Assembly (NCBI RefSeq): GCF_023278365.1
Contig: NZ_CP075338.1
Location: 1,426,001 to 1,490,000, forward strand
DNA from: Epilithonimonas zeae
Lineage (GTDB): Bacteria > Bacteroidota > Bacteroidia > Flavobacteriales > Weeksellaceae
DNA length: 64,000 nucleotides
Direction: 5' to 3'
Made by a program: the position numbers and the translations under genes. Below, piece by piece: positions 54,811-64,000 of this stretch (the stretch's first letter is position 1; each line of letters starts with the position of its first letter). Below the pieces are notes generated by a model. It searched no databases, had not been told where the DNA came from, and was given only the letters and a program-made list of their open reading frames with translations.

Positions 54811-57639
54811 CTAAAGTTCTTTTTTCAAAAACTTAGCCGTCAGACTTTTCTTAGATTTGATAATCTCTTCTGGTGTTCCTTCTGCAATGATTTGTCCGCC
54901 GTGTTTTCCACCTTCTGGTCCAACGTCGATTATATGGTCAGCGAGTTTGATCACATCCATATTATGTTCGATAATGATGAAGGAATTGCCCAAATCCACC
55001 AACTGTTCAATAGCTTCCATCAAAATTTTGACATCCTCGAAATGAAGTCCTGTTGTTGGCTCATCTAAAATATAAAGTGTGTTTCCAGTCTGTTTTTTGG
55101 AAAGTTCGGTTGCTAATTTCACACGTTGCGCCTCTCCTCCACTCAAAGTTGTGGATTGTTGTCCGATTGTGATATAGCCCAAACCAACATCTTTCAGGGT
55201 TTTCACTTTGTTAAAGATTTTCGGAATTGGCTGGAAGAATTCTACCGCTTCGTTAATTGTCATATCGAGAACATCAGAAATCGATTTTCCTTTATAACGA
55301 ACTTCCAGTGTTTCTCGGTTGAAACGTTTCCCGTGGCAGGTTTCGCAATGGACATAAACATCCGGAAGGAAATTCATTTCAATGACTTTCAAACCGCCGC
55401 CCTGACAGGTTTCACATCTTCCGCCTTTTACATTGAAAGAAAAACGTCCGGCTTTGTACCCGCGGATTTTACTTTCCGGTAATTCAGCAAAAAGGTTTCT
55501 AATATCTGTGAACATCCCCGTATAAGTCGCAGGATTGGAACGTGGTGTTCTTCCGATTGGACTTTGATCAACATCTACGATTTTGTCGATATTATCAATA
55601 CCTTCGATACTTTTGTATGGCAAAGGTTCCTGGATGGCTCTGTAAAAATGACGATTCAGAATCGGGTACAAAGTTCCGTTGATCAACGATGATTTTCCAC
55701 TTCCCGAAATTCCTGAAACGACAACTAACTTCCCAAGTGGAATCTCCAGCGTTACATTTTTCAAATTATTTCCAGTCGCACCTTTCAGAACAATTGATTT
55801 TCCGTTTCCAGCTCTTCTTTCAGCAGGAATCTCGATTTTACGTTTTCCCGTGATATAATCGGCTGTAATGGTGTTAGCTTTGGTAATATCTTTCGGATTA
55901 CCTTGCCAAAGAATTTCGCCACCGAATTTTCCCGCCTTTGGACCAATATCCAAAACGTGGTCGGCTTCCAGAATCATATCTTTGTCGTGTTCCACAACCA
56001 AAACCGAATTTCCGATGTCGCGCAATTCTTTCAGAGATTTAATTAATCTTTCGTTATCACGTTGATGCAATCCGATTGAAGGTTCATCCAAAATGTAAAG
56101 GACATTTACCAACTGAGAACCAATCTGAGTTGCTAAACGAATACGCTGAGATTCTCCTCCAGAAAGTGTTTTTGAGCTTCTGCTGAGACTCAGATAATCC
56201 AAACCGACATCCAAAAGGAACTGTAATCTGGTTTCGATTTCTTTTAGAATTTCGTGAGCAATTAATTTATTTTTATCACTGAATTTATCCTTAACATCCG
56301 CCAACCAATCTTTGAAATCCAACAAAGACAATCCGTTAACTTCTGCTATATTTTTTCCATCGATCTTAAAACTTAAACTTTCCTGACGAAGACGTGCGCC
56401 TTTACAAGTCGGACAAGTTTCTTCGGTTGTGAAATTTCGTTCTACCAAAACCGCATCGTAGTTTTCTCTCTCTTCAACAATTTCTTCAAGGATTTTCACT
56501 AAACCTTCGAAATTGATTTTGATTTTTTTCGAGATTCCGGCATGTTTCAGTTCTTTTGTAATATCACTGCTGTAACCGTAATAGATGTATTCCAAAGCTT
56601 CTTTCGGAATATCTTTAAAGGGCGTTGTCAATCCTAAATCAAAAACTTCAAGTATCGATTTGATCTGAGACAGAATCCATTTGTTGGATTTGATTTGTTC
56701 TAAAGGCAACAATGCACCTTGGTTAATTGATAATTTATCATTTTCAACAAAATAATCCGTATTGACTTTTTTTATGGTTCCAAGACCCTTACAAGTCTCG
56801 CAATGACCTTTTGGAGAATTGAAAGAAAAGGTGTTTGGTTCTGGTAAAGCCAAGGAATCTCCTGTAGAATCATCCATCAAACTCTTACTGAAAAAGTGAA
56901 CTTCATCCTGTCCCATTTCCTGAATCGCAATGATTCCTTCTCCCATTTCCAAAGCCGTTTTCAGCGATTTTGACATTCTGGCTTCAGAAGCATTTTCGCC
57001 AATGATCCAACGATCAATCACCACTTCGATGTCGTGCGTTTTGTAACGGTCAAGTTTCAAATCGTATTCGATGTCCTGCAAGACACCATCTATTCTGGCT
57101 TGTGAATAACCTTTTTTGGAAAGGTGAATGAATAACTCGTGGTAATGTCCTTTTCTCGAACGCACAACCGGAGCCAGCAGATAAACTTTTTTCCCTTTGA
57201 AGTTATCTTTAATGGTTTCCAGAATTTGTTCCTCGGTATAACTTACCAAACGTTTTCCTGAACTCAATGAATAAGCATCCGAAACTCTTGCAAACAAAAG
57301 TCTCAAAAAATCATACAATTCCGTAATGGTTCCAACGGTTGAACGTGGATTTTTGTTCGTCGTTTTTTGTTCGATGGCGATAACCGGCGATAAACCTTCG
57401 ATTTTATCAACATCCGGACGTTCCAATCCGCCCAAAAACTGTCTTGCATAAGCCGAAAAAGTTTCGATGTAACGGCGTTGCCCTTCAGCAAAAATCGTAT
57501 CAAAAGCCAAAGAAGATTTTCCGCTTCCGGAAAGTCCTGTGATAACAACCAATTCGTTTCTTGGGATTTTTACGGATATATTCTTGAGATTGTGTTCTCT
57601 AGCACCGTAAACTTCGATAAAGTCCTGATTATCTTTCAT
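54811..57639 (-). CDS. uvrA: UvrABC system protein A
   Basis: A 942-aa nucleotide-excision repair ATPase. Two ABC modules have Walker [11 protein letters not shown] (about 34) and [10 protein letters not shown] (about 640), each with LSGGE signatures, [11 protein letters not shown] and [11 protein letters not shown]. Zinc modules [17 protein letters not shown] and CETCQGGG...CETCHGKR are present. Size is typical for the family. It scans DNA for damage and loads UvrB. A -7 box precedes it. Confidence 0.99.
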   Translation of the reverse strand: MKDNQDFIEVYGAREHNLKNISVKIPRNELVVITGLSGSGKSSLAFDTIFAEGQRRYIETFSAYARQFLGGLERPDVDKIEGLSPVIAIEQKTTNKNPRSTVGTITELYDFLRLLFARVSDAYSLSSGKRLVSYTEEQILETIKDNFKGKKVYLLAPVVRSRKGHYHELFIHLSKKGYSQARIDGVLQDIEYDLKLDRYKTHDIEVVIDRWIIGENASEARMSKSLKTALEMGEGIIAIQEMGQDEVHFFSKSLMDDSTGDSLALPEPNTFSFNSPKGHCETCKGLGTIKKVNTDYFVENDKLSINQGALLPLEQIKSNKWILSQIKSILEVFDLGLTTPFKDIPKEALEYIYYGYSSDITKELKHAGISKKIKINFEGLVKILEEIVEERENYDAVLVERNFTTEETCPTCKGARLRQESLSFKIDGKNIAEVNGLSLLDFKDWLADVKDKFSDKNKLIAHEILKEIETRLQFLLDVGLDYLSLSRSSKTLSGGESQRIRLATQIGSQLVNVLYILDEPSIGLHQRDNERLIKSLKELRDIGNSVLVVEHDKDMILEADHVLDIGPKAGKFGGEILWQGNPKDITKANTITADYITGKRKIEIPAERRAGNGKSIVLKGATGNNLKNVTLEIPLGKLVVVSGISGSGKSSLINGTLYPILNRHFYRAIQEPLPYKSIEGIDNIDKIVDVDQSPIGRTPRSNPATYTGMFTDIRNLFAELPESKIRGYKAGRFSFNVKGGRCETCQGGGLKVIEMNFLPDVYVHCETCHGKRFNRETLEVRYKGKSISDVLDMTINEAVEFFQPIPKIFNKVKTLKDVGLGYITIGQQSTTLSGGEAQRVKLATELSKKQTGNTLYILDEPTTGLHFEDVKILMEAIEQLVDLGNSFIIIEHNMDVIKLADHIIDVGPEGGKHGGQIIAEGTPEEIIKSKKSLTAKFLKKEL

Positions 57640-57664
57640 TGAAAAGTCTCATTCTGGGAAAACG

Positions 57665-57672
57665 CAAAAATA
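57665..57672 (-). promoter_or_regulatory. -7 box for uvrA
   Basis: Minus-strand TATTTTTG lies 25 bases upstream of the uvrA ATG. No SOS/LexA box was recognised. Confidence 0.45.
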
Positions 57673-57696
57673 CGGAAATTAACTCGTTTTTTAATC

Positions 57697-57810
57697 ATCG
57701 CAAAGGCGCCAATTTTTGAAAATTAATAAAACTTAAAAAGACGCAAAGTTTACCTTGGCAACTCTTAACAATTATAAAAATTAAAATATTTTGCGTCTTT
57801 GCGATAAAAA
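57697..57810. repeat. Imperfect palindrome, TCGCAAAGGCGCAA family
   Basis: TCGCAAAGGCGCCAA (left) and TTTGCGTCTTTGCGA (right) are near-complementary, with an inner AAAAGACGCAAAG repeat. It lies between divergent uvrA and S1/P1 nuclease genes. It resembles the CACAAAGGCAC elements. Confidence 0.7.
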
Positions 57811-57871
57811 TCAAACATAAGTTTAATAATATTTAACAATGTTTTTTAGGGAATAAAACTTGAGCTAAAAC

Positions 57872-57879
57872 TATCTTTG
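57872..57879 (+). promoter_or_regulatory. -7 box for S1/P1 nuclease gene
   Basis: TATCTTTG fits TAnnTTTG, 22 bases before the ATG at 57902. Confidence 0.55.
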
Positions 57880-57901
57880 CAACTTGAAATAATAAAAAAA
57901 A

Positions 57902-58696
57902 ATGAAACGTATTTTATCAAGATTCACATTCGCAATTTGTGTTTTATCATCACTCTACTCTTTTGCGTGGGGATTGACAGGACACAGGATTGTAGCGGAA
58001 ATAGCACAACATCACTTGAGTTCCAAAGCTCAACGAAATATCAAAAAATTATTTGGAGAACAGAAAATGGCTTACTACGCCAACTGGCCGGATTTCATCA
58101 AATCCGATACAACAGGTGTTTGGAAAGAAACTTCGTCTTGGCATTATGTCAACATCAATCCACAGAAGAATTTTCAACAGTTTAGAGATTCTTTATTGGT
58201 TCAGAAATCTCCGAATCTTTACACTCAAATCAGAATTTTATCTGATAAAATCAAAGACAAAAATGTTTCTGATAAAGATAAAAAAGAAGCTTTGATTTTC
58301 CTGATTCACTTGGTAGGAGATCTTCATCAGCCGTTGCACGTTGGAAGAGCGGAGGATTTGGGAGGAAATAGAATCAATCTGACTTATTTTGGACAAAACA
58401 CTAATCTGCATTCCCTTTGGGACTCCAAATTGGTTGATGACCAAAAATATACTTATACAGAATTTGCGAATCTTCTGGACATCAAATCCAAAGATGAAGT
58501 GAAACAAATCCAGAGCGGAACATTAGAAGAATGGTTATTTGACAGCCACAAAATTGCTAATTCAATCTATTATCAAACTCCTAAAGATTCCAAATTGAGT
58601 TATAATTACAATTATCGTTTTGAATCCACACTTGAAAGACAGTTGCTTTACGGCGGATTGCGATTAGCGAAAGTGTTGAATGATATTTTCGGATAG
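57902..58696 (+). CDS. S1/P1 nuclease (secreted)
   Basis: A 264-aa zinc nuclease. The signal peptide ends before Trp23, so the mature N-terminal Trp can bind zinc as in P1 nuclease. The family residues W-G-x-x-G-H (23-28), ANWPDFIK, SSWHYVNIN, IFLIHLVGDLHQPLHVGR and NLHSLWDSKLVDD (zinc ligands and catalytic Asp) are present. It cuts single-stranded DNA/RNA and removes 3' phosphates outside the cell. Monocistronic. Confidence 0.94.
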   Translation: MKRILSRFTFAICVLSSLYSFAWGLTGHRIVAEIAQHHLSSKAQRNIKKLFGEQKMAYYANWPDFIKSDTTGVWKETSSWHYVNINPQKNFQQFRDSLLVQKSPNLYTQIRILSDKIKDKNVSDKDKKEALIFLIHLVGDLHQPLHVGRAEDLGGNRINLTYFGQNTNLHSLWDSKLVDDQKYTYTEFANLLDIKSKDEVKQIQSGTLEEWLFDSHKIANSIYYQTPKDSKLSYNYNYRFESTLERQLLYGGLRLAKVLNDIFG

Positions 58697-58734
58697 AATC
58701 AGAAGTTTAGTTCTGAATATATTTAAATTTTTAA

Positions 58735-58810
58735 ATTCTCGCAGATTTTATAGATTTAGCAGATTATAATTAATAAAAAATCTGTAAAATTTGCTCAATC
58801 AGCGAGAGAT
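58735..58810. repeat. Imperfect palindrome, CTCTCGCAGAT family (copy 2)
   Basis: CTCGCAGATTTTATAGATTT with AGCAGATT on the left, and AATTTGCTCAATCAGCGAGAG on the right, show the same motif order as 18194-18256 but degenerate. It is located after the nuclease gene. Confidence 0.62.
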
Positions 58811-58816
58811 TATTTA

Positions 58817-58852
58817 ACAAGTCCAATTCCAAAAGGTTATTGGACTTTTTTA
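58817..58852. terminator. Terminator between nuclease and GNAT genes
   Basis: AAGTCCAAT / ATTGGACTT stem is followed by TTTTTATT. It can end the plus-strand nuclease and the minus-strand GNAT genes. Confidence 0.82.
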
Positions 58853-58885
58853 TTTGATTAGTTTTCAAGATTTGTTGATACAATC

Positions 58886-59374
58886 TTAGTCCAACTTTTT
58901 AATCATCCAAAGATTACAACCGGAATGTCCGGAATTTCCCAAAGCTTTTTCCAAATATCGAAATCCTTGCTTTTCGTAAATGGAAACAGCTTTGCTGAAT
59001 TCTGGTAAACTTTCCAGATAAACTTGTTGATAGCCTAATTCTTTTGCTTTTTCAACACATTTTTCCATTAATAACTTTCCGATTCCTTTTCCTCTGGCTT
59101 CTTTTGTAAGATAAAACTTGACAAGCTCTGTCGTATTTTCAGGAAGATTTTCTGTTGGAAAAATACCGCAACAACCTAAAATCAAACCATTTTCTTCGGC
59201 AACAAATAAAGCTGATTTCCCAGTCTGAAATAATGAATACAAATCATCCGTAGTTGGGTCAGAATAAACTGTTCCATTGGTACAACTTACTTCAAAATCG
59301 TGAAAAGAAGTTCTGATAATCTTTGCGAGTATCTTGTTATCTTCTTTCTTATTTTCTCTAATTATTATTGACAT
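58886..59374 (-). CDS. GNAT-family N-acetyltransferase
   Basis: A 162-aa single-domain acetyltransferase with acetyl-CoA motif LTKEARGKGIGKLLMEKCV (about 89-107) and VYLESLPEFSKAVSIYEKQG. Substrate unknown. It lies 13 bp after the UbiA gene and is probably co-transcribed with it. Confidence 0.92.
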   Translation of the reverse strand: MSIIIRENKKEDNKILAKIIRTSFHDFEVSCTNGTVYSDPTTDDLYSLFQTGKSALFVAEENGLILGCCGIFPTENLPENTTELVKFYLTKEARGKGIGKLLMEKCVEKAKELGYQQVYLESLPEFSKAVSIYEKQGFRYLEKALGNSGHSGCNLWMIKKLD

Positions 59375-59387
59375 TCTAATATTTATT

Positions 59388-60311
59388 TTAAATCAACCAA
59401 GGATATTTGTGGAAAATCCCATCGAAAAGCATTGCTAAAATCCCGAAGAAAATCCATAATCTTAGGAGATTCAAAGATTTGAATTTATCATTTTTTTGAT
59501 TTCGAAACAACATAAAAACAGTTCCTATAATAACAAATATAGTTGCTAAAAAGTACCAAGCCATTATATTTTTGAATCCGATGCCAACACTCAGAATCAC
59601 AGAAATTGCAAAGGTAATGATTAATAAAATTAATAAAATTGACCTTGTGTTTTGAAACCCCAATCTGTTAGCGATTGTATCATAGCCGAACATTTTATCA
59701 GCATTTTTTGTTAATGTATCTTTTATAACGTCAATAATAAACAACATCAGAAAAAGAAAAATCGCCAGAAATAAAATCTTGAGCGAAAATGTCTGGTAAT
59801 AAATCAACATCCCGAAAAACGGATAAAGCGTTAACGACACAAAAGTGAAATTGTTAAGAACAATAATTTTGCTGAGTTTGTGACTGTAAAACCACATCAA
59901 AAACTGATAAATCAGAAAGAAAATAAAAACTCTATGCGACACAAAAAATGCCAATCCAAGTGACAAGGCGTTCAAAACAATATAAGCTGTGAGAAAATAT
60001 TTTTCTTTCAAAAAGTTCTGCAATCTGAAACGGAAAGGCTTTGTAACCTGGTCTTTTTCTTTGTCATAAAACCGATTGATAATGCCACCAGCTAAAATGC
60101 TAAGAACGGAACAAATGATAATGGAGTGAACTTTGTAATCGAAGACAAAATTCCTGAAACTTTCTTCTCTATTAAATAGGAAAAACGTGGAAACATAGAG
60201 CGCAAAAGTAAGCAGAACCGCCACAAAAAAACGAGCACCCAAAAGAAAACCCATCAACTGAGAAATACGGTAGAGAGCATTTCGTGAAGTCGGTTTTGCT
60301 TCGTTTGTCAT
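59388..60311 (-). CDS. UbiA-family prenyltransferase
   Basis: A 307-aa membrane protein with eight or nine helices. It has the first Mg2+/prenyl-diphosphate motif INRFYDKEKDQ (Asn79, Asp83, Asp87) and the second DVIKDTLTKNADKMFGYDT. It transfers a prenyl chain to an aromatic or glycerol-phosphate acceptor; which one is not clear. It lies near the GHMP kinase of an isoprenoid-like pathway, but the 114-bp gap holds a palindrome. Confidence 0.88.
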   Translation of the reverse strand: MTNEAKPTSRNALYRISQLMGFLLGARFFVAVLLTFALYVSTFFLFNREESFRNFVFDYKVHSIIICSVLSILAGGIINRFYDKEKDQVTKPFRFRLQNFLKEKYFLTAYIVLNALSLGLAFFVSHRVFIFFLIYQFLMWFYSHKLSKIIVLNNFTFVSLTLYPFFGMLIYYQTFSLKILFLAIFLFLMLFIIDVIKDTLTKNADKMFGYDTIANRLGFQNTRSILLILLIITFAISVILSVGIGFKNIMAWYFLATIFVIIGTVFMLFRNQKNDKFKSLNLLRLWIFFGILAMLFDGIFHKYPWLI

Positions 60312-60330
60312 TGTTATTATTGCACTTAAA

Positions 60331-60408
60331 CATTTCGACTCCGCTCAATGTGACAACGCTAATGCTAACTATAATTTAGAGCTGTCAGTCTGAGCGGAGT
60401 CAAAGACT
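60331..60408. repeat. Inverted repeat GACTCCGCTCA / TGAGCGGAGTC
   Basis: An 11-bp perfect arm pair (60337-60347, 60391-60401) plus inner TGACA / TGTCA frames a 40-base loop. Copy 2 is at 51871-51975. It lies between UbiA and the GHMP kinase gene. Confidence 0.82.
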
Positions 60409-60425
60409 TAGTTATATAAATTCGA

Positions 60426-61352
60426 TTAAAATCTGTAAATCACTTCTTTGTGGAATCCCTCCAACATCTCTTCCGCTTTTGCATAATCTTTTGCAAAACC
60501 AAGGATATAACCGCCGCCTCCGCTTCCGCAAAGTTTAAGATAATAGGCGTTTGAATCCAGACCTTTTTTCCAAACATTGAAAAGATTTTCCGGAATCATC
60601 GGGCGGAAATGTTCGTAAGCCCAGACGGATAATTTCTTCAGATTACGGAAAAACGGATTCATATCTTTTTTCAGGAAAGCGTCGATACAAGCATTATTGT
60701 AACGGATAAATTCTTCTTTCAAAGTCTTACGGAAACCCTCATTCTTCAATTTTTCAAAGAAAATCTGAATCATTGGTCCTGTTTCGCCGGTAACACCAGA
60801 ATCAATCAAAAAAATAGCGCCTTTGCCCAATTCTTCTTTCGGGATAGCCACTTTGTCCACACTTTCTTTGCTTTCTATCAGAATCGGAAGGTTCATAAAG
60901 CAAATTAACGGATCGATTCCTGAACTTTTTCCGTGGAAATAACTTTCCAATTGTCCGAAAATTACTTTCAAATCTTTCAGTTCGTCTTTTGAAATCGTTT
61001 CAGGATTTCTTTTGATAACAGAATATTTTTCGAAAATTGCAGCTACCAAAGCGCCAGAACTTCCAACGCCGTAACCTTGGGGAATATTAGAATCAAAGAA
61101 CAAACCTTTTGCAATATCTGATTGGAACGATTTAACATCCAGTTGATAGTCGGAAGGTAATTCTAAATCTGAAAGATAATGGGAATATTTTTCCAGAGAT
61201 TGATTAGATTTTTTTTCAAAATCATTATCCAGATCTGAGAATTTCAAGGTTCCTTTATAAAAACTGTAAGGTAAAGTAAGTCCCTGAGAATCCTCAATAA
61301 TGCCGTACTCACCGAACAAAAGAATTTTTGCGTAAAATAAAGGGTTGTTCAT
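60426..61352 (-). CDS. GHMP kinase, mevalonate-kinase-like
   Basis: A 308-aa small-molecule kinase. The N-terminal start is YAKILLFGEYGI, the ATP motif is PQGYGVGSSGAL (91-102), and the C-terminal Gly-rich motif is LCGSGGGGYILG. HGKSSGIDPLICFMN recalls the GTPSGID motif of mevalonate kinases. It phosphorylates a sugar-like or mevalonate alcohol in isoprenoid synthesis, inferred. It has a -7 box just upstream. Confidence 0.8.
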   Translation of the reverse strand: MNNPLFYAKILLFGEYGIIEDSQGLTLPYSFYKGTLKFSDLDNDFEKKSNQSLEKYSHYLSDLELPSDYQLDVKSFQSDIAKGLFFDSNIPQGYGVGSSGALVAAIFEKYSVIKRNPETISKDELKDLKVIFGQLESYFHGKSSGIDPLICFMNLPILIESKESVDKVAIPKEELGKGAIFLIDSGVTGETGPMIQIFFEKLKNEGFRKTLKEEFIRYNNACIDAFLKKDMNPFFRNLKKLSVWAYEHFRPMIPENLFNVWKKGLDSNAYYLKLCGSGGGGYILGFAKDYAKAEEMLEGFHKEVIYRF

Positions 61353-61369
61353 ATCGTGTTTTGATATTG

Positions 61370-61377
61370 CAAATTTA
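61370..61377 (-). promoter_or_regulatory. -7 box for GHMP kinase gene
   Basis: Minus-strand TAAATTTG (TAnnTTTG) ends 17 bases before the ATG at 61352. Confidence 0.5.
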
Positions 61378-61446
61378 CAAAATATTTTCTTTCAAAAATT
61401 ATCAATTTTAATACCGAAAATTTAAATTTCTATTAATTAATCAAAA

Positions 61447-62259
61447 TTAATCTTTGGGAGGAAATAATTTCAGAAAACCTTCATAAACACTTTTATGCAA
61501 AATGGTCGCGTGGTCATCGTCGGTCATTAACTTATATTCTAATTTTAAATTCTTTTTCCCGGAATTTTTAAGAATCTGATATAATCCGTCCGCTTCTTTT
61601 ACCATCATCGGATGTTCCTGCTTCCCGACAGAAATATAAACGAATCGCTCGTCATCTTTCTGTTGAGTAATCAATTTTGCTGCATTATTATAAAGACTTT
61701 CGTTGTCCCACCAAAGACTCGGACTGATAATGAAATAGTGCGTGAAAAGCTGTGGCTTATTCAACAAAATTTCTGTTGCTACCAATCCGCCTAATGATTG
61801 TCCAATGATATATTTAGTTTTATCGGTGTTATAATTTTTATCGATGTATGGTTGTAATTCTTGCTCAACAAACTGAATGAATTTATCCGAATGTCCAGTA
61901 GTAGGATAATCTTGCTGTAAATCTTTCAAATCTGTGTGAAATGTAAAATCTCTTTTTCTATCAACATTTTCAATCCCGACAACAATAAAATCGGGCATCT
62001 TGAACGATAAATTGAAAAACTGCTGAAGTCCGACCAAATGAAGAAAATCTTCGTTCATACTTCCGTCCAATATATACACCACAGGATAAGATTTGGTCTT
62101 ATCATAATTCTGTGGAAGATAGATATTCAGGATTCTTTTTTCTTTCAGAACTTCAGATGTCAATGTTACTTTTTGACCGATTTTCAAATCCTCAACGATT
62201 GGTTTTTGGGCATTTAAAATCGAAAAAAGAAATAAAAATGCGAAACTTAATACTTTCAA
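61447..62259 (-). CDS. Exported alpha/beta hydrolase (Fes/IroE-like esterase)
   Basis: A 270-aa protein with signal peptide ending LNAQ. YPVVYILDGSMNEDFLH and DFIVVGIENVDRKRDFT, with nucleophile motif IIGQSLGGLVATEIL and His near DDDHATILH, match the esterase D/Fes group. Siderophore esterase is one option, general ester hydrolysis another. It lies 8 bp after the MFS gene, so it belongs to the same operon. Confidence 0.86.
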   Translation of the reverse strand: MKVLSFAFLFLFSILNAQKPIVEDLKIGQKVTLTSEVLKEKRILNIYLPQNYDKTKSYPVVYILDGSMNEDFLHLVGLQQFFNLSFKMPDFIVVGIENVDRKRDFTFHTDLKDLQQDYPTTGHSDKFIQFVEQELQPYIDKNYNTDKTKYIIGQSLGGLVATEILLNKPQLFTHYFIISPSLWWDNESLYNNAAKLITQQKDDERFVYISVGKQEHPMMVKEADGLYQILKNSGKKNLKLEYKLMTDDDHATILHKSVYEGFLKLFPPKD

Positions 62260-62267
62260 AAACGTAG

Positions 62268-63749
62268 TTATTTAGTATTATTTTTAACCTTAAGAAAACG
62301 GATGAATATCAATCCTAAAGCAAAGAAAATACTCATTGATAATGCTGCGAATCGCATATTATTGTAATGTTCAATCAATGTTGCAAAGATGAATGTTCCA
62401 AGAATAATCGCCAATTTTTCTAATACATCATAGAAACTGAAATACGTTGTATTGTCCATAGAATCTGTTGGAAGCAATTTGGAATAAGTTGACCTAGACA
62501 TCGCCTGCAAACCTCCCATTACCAAGCCAATTACAGCGGCAACTCCGTAGAATTGATATTCAACATTCGGATTTTCTTTATTAAGGTAGTAAGCTGCAAG
62601 ACAAGCTCCAATCCACATCGCTACAGTAATGCTGATGACATTTTTGTTTCCGATTTTCTTTGATAACCAAGAGAAAAATAATGCACCGATAATCGCTTCA
62701 ATTTGGATTAATAACAATGTCATTATCAATTTGTCCTGAGCCATATTGATTTCGCTCTTTCCAAATAATGTCGCCATCAGGAAAATCGTCTGCATCCCGA
62801 CACTATAAAAGAAAAAGCTGGTCAGGAAATATTTCAGATTTCTGTCTCCGAAAAGATGATTTCCAACCTTGAATAATTCTTTGAAACTTTGCTTAACGAT
62901 GTCGATATAAAAACTGATGTTATCTTTGAAAACCTCAACAAAACCACCTTGCTCTGCGTGACTCTTGAAAATATTTTTATAATTAAGCAACACCAAATCT
63001 TTTGGCAATTGCTCCTTAACTTGACCAAATTGAGGTAAATGTTTGAATGTATATTGTGAAAATCCAAACCACCAGGCTCCTGTCAATAAGAAACTAACTC
63101 TAGTATAAATCGCTGCCTGTTTTGGTGTTTCAGCACAAACCTGAATCAGAACAAGGCAAATCACAACCAAAATCACAGAACCGATATAACCATAAACATA
63201 ACCTTTTGCAGATAATGCATCTTGTTTGTCAGGCGTTGCAATGTCCGGTAAAAAGGAATTGTAAAACACCAAACTTCCCCAGAATCCGACACTCGCCGTC
63301 ACACTGAATAATAATCCCAGCCAAACGGTTCCCATCCCTGTAAACATCGCCAATCCCATACAAGACGTCGCTCCCAGATAACAGAAAAACTGAAGGAATG
63401 ATTTCTTATTTCCAATCGTATCTGCCAAAGATGACAAAATCGGTGATAATAAAACGACAATCACGAACGAAAGCGTCAATGAATAACCATAAACCGCATC
63501 CGGCTGATACTCTTTACCAAATATTTTAATGAGATTTCGCACTGGAACTTTTATCCATTGTCCCGTTTCTTTCACATACTCATCTTTTTCATAAGCTGTT
63601 GTGAGAATCGAGTAATAAATTGGGAAAATGGTAGATGTAATTACCAGTGAATAAACCGAGTTCGCCCAATCGTACAATGCCCAGGCGCGCATTATTTTCG
63701 GGTTATTTTTGATTGAGTTTTCTGTGGTCGTTGTTTCTATTTCTGACAT
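62268..63749 (-). CDS. MFS transporter, UMF1 family
   Basis: A 493-aa membrane protein with about twelve helices. MRAWALYDWANSVYSLVITS is the UMF1 N-terminus (the family includes Atg22-like proteins), and GLVMGGLQAMSRSTYSKLLP lies in the second half. Substrate unknown. It is the first gene of a two-gene unit with the esterase. Confidence 0.93.
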   Translation of the reverse strand: MSEIETTTTENSIKNNPKIMRAWALYDWANSVYSLVITSTIFPIYYSILTTAYEKDEYVKETGQWIKVPVRNLIKIFGKEYQPDAVYGYSLTLSFVIVVLLSPILSSLADTIGNKKSFLQFFCYLGATSCMGLAMFTGMGTVWLGLLFSVTASVGFWGSLVFYNSFLPDIATPDKQDALSAKGYVYGYIGSVILVVICLVLIQVCAETPKQAAIYTRVSFLLTGAWWFGFSQYTFKHLPQFGQVKEQLPKDLVLLNYKNIFKSHAEQGGFVEVFKDNISFYIDIVKQSFKELFKVGNHLFGDRNLKYFLTSFFFYSVGMQTIFLMATLFGKSEINMAQDKLIMTLLLIQIEAIIGALFFSWLSKKIGNKNVISITVAMWIGACLAAYYLNKENPNVEYQFYGVAAVIGLVMGGLQAMSRSTYSKLLPTDSMDNTTYFSFYDVLEKLAIILGTFIFATLIEHYNNMRFAALSMSIFFALGLIFIRFLKVKNNTK

Positions 63750-63777
63750 TGGAAATATATTATTTAGACAAAAATAA

Positions 63778-63818
63778 AAAAACCATTAAATAAAATGATT
63801 AATTAATGGTTTTATTTG
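63778..63818 (-). terminator. Terminator-like hairpin upstream of MFS gene
   Basis: AACCATTAA / TTAATGGTT stem with flanking A and T runs lies just before the MFS start. It may end an unseen upstream gene in either direction. Confidence 0.55.
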
Positions 63819-63875
63819 TTTCAAGTTTAAGATTACAAGTAATTAAAACTGTAGTTCGCCTTTGCAATCTTTAGC

Positions 63876-64000
63876 CGAGCCTTCCAAGTTAGTTGGTGAG
63901 CCGAAGAAATAGATAAGCGAACTTACATAAAACATAGGCTCGCCTACCAAAAACGTAGGCAAGCTTAGGAAATAGTTAAGTGAGCTTACATAAAACATAG
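63876..64000. repeat. Tandem repeat, period 63 bp
   Basis: Two units are visible (63876-63937 and 63938-64000), both ending AAATAG.TAAG.GA.CTTACA and TAAAACATAG. A CCTAC...GTAGG hairpin occurs in the second. The array runs off the edge, so copy number is unknown. Confidence 0.72.

Noticed and set aside
63876-64000. Possible CRISPR array
   Set aside because: Repeats are tandem with no unique spacers, and the second unit aligns with the first throughout.

Overview
The window looks like a chromosomal segment of a low-GC Bacteroidota, most likely a Flavobacteriales member near Chryseobacterium/Epilithonimonas (family Weeksellaceae). This is inferred from Por/type IX secretion sorting domains (SxYPNPxxxxxxI ... 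GxYxxxI), a GLPGLI-family protein, DUF2490, DUF4197 and DUF4153 proteins, a ResB-CcsA fusion, UMF1-type MFS, TonB-dependent receptor, Bat proteins, near absence of Shine-Dalgarno sequences, and repeated Bacteroidota-type -7 boxes (TAnnTTTG). No rRNA, tRNA, CRISPR array, prophage or intact insertion sequence was seen.

Layout. 1-3.6 kb: the 5' part of batD behind batC (minus), then an ABC permease/ATPase pair. 3.6-9.8 kb: an AAA ATPase with damaged nucleotide-binding motifs, two SPFH proteins (one with a tiny ribbon-helix-helix gene), a T9SS-exported PNGase F-like protein and a lipoprotein phosphatase. 9.9-19 kb: ResB-CcsA fusion, FtsK, an AraC gene broken by an in-frame TGA, an NAD(P)H oxidoreductase, a 49-aa membrane peptide, an HD hydrolase and a DUF2490 protein. 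19.4-25.2 kb: pyruvate dehydrogenase E2 and E1 alpha, then PAP2, orphan BlaI and DUF4153 genes. 25.3-37 kb: RRM protein, aldo/keto reductase, T9SS beta-helix protein, a CxxC-AraC regulator with a small membrane protein and an XRE regulator, a membrane-anchored pepsin-like protein, an EamA transporter, a surface hydrolase/peptidase/GLPGLI run, and short secreted proteins. 37-47 kb: CopA-type ATPase with four metal-binding modules, a TonB receptor under a SAM riboswitch, DUF72, sirtuin, GNAT-nitrilase fusion and DUF4197. 47-52 kb: the two subunits of a 3-oxoacid CoA-transferase, separated by an ABC exporter and a MrcB_N-HNH endonuclease gene on the other strand. 52-64 kb: small lipoproteins, UvrA, S1/P1 nuclease, GNAT, UbiA, a GHMP (mevalonate-type) kinase, an esterase and a UMF1 transporter.

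Most of the window is ordinary core metabolism, envelope and export functions. The parts most worth following are the SAM riboswitch on a TonB receptor (predicts a methionine- or sulfur-linked outer-membrane import system), the SPFH-RHH mini-operon with an 11-bp direct-repeat operator candidate, the MrcB_N-HNH endonuclease whose frame runs into scoA, the bacterial pepsin-like double-Asp protein, the PNGase F-like exported enzyme, and the hairpin covering the start codon of the quinone oxidoreductase next to the broken AraC regulator.

At least four families of imperfect palindromic repeats are scattered between genes and sometimes sit where a terminator would be expected. A 63-bp tandem repeat runs off the right edge. 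All functional names are from reading motifs in the translated sequence; no database search was run.
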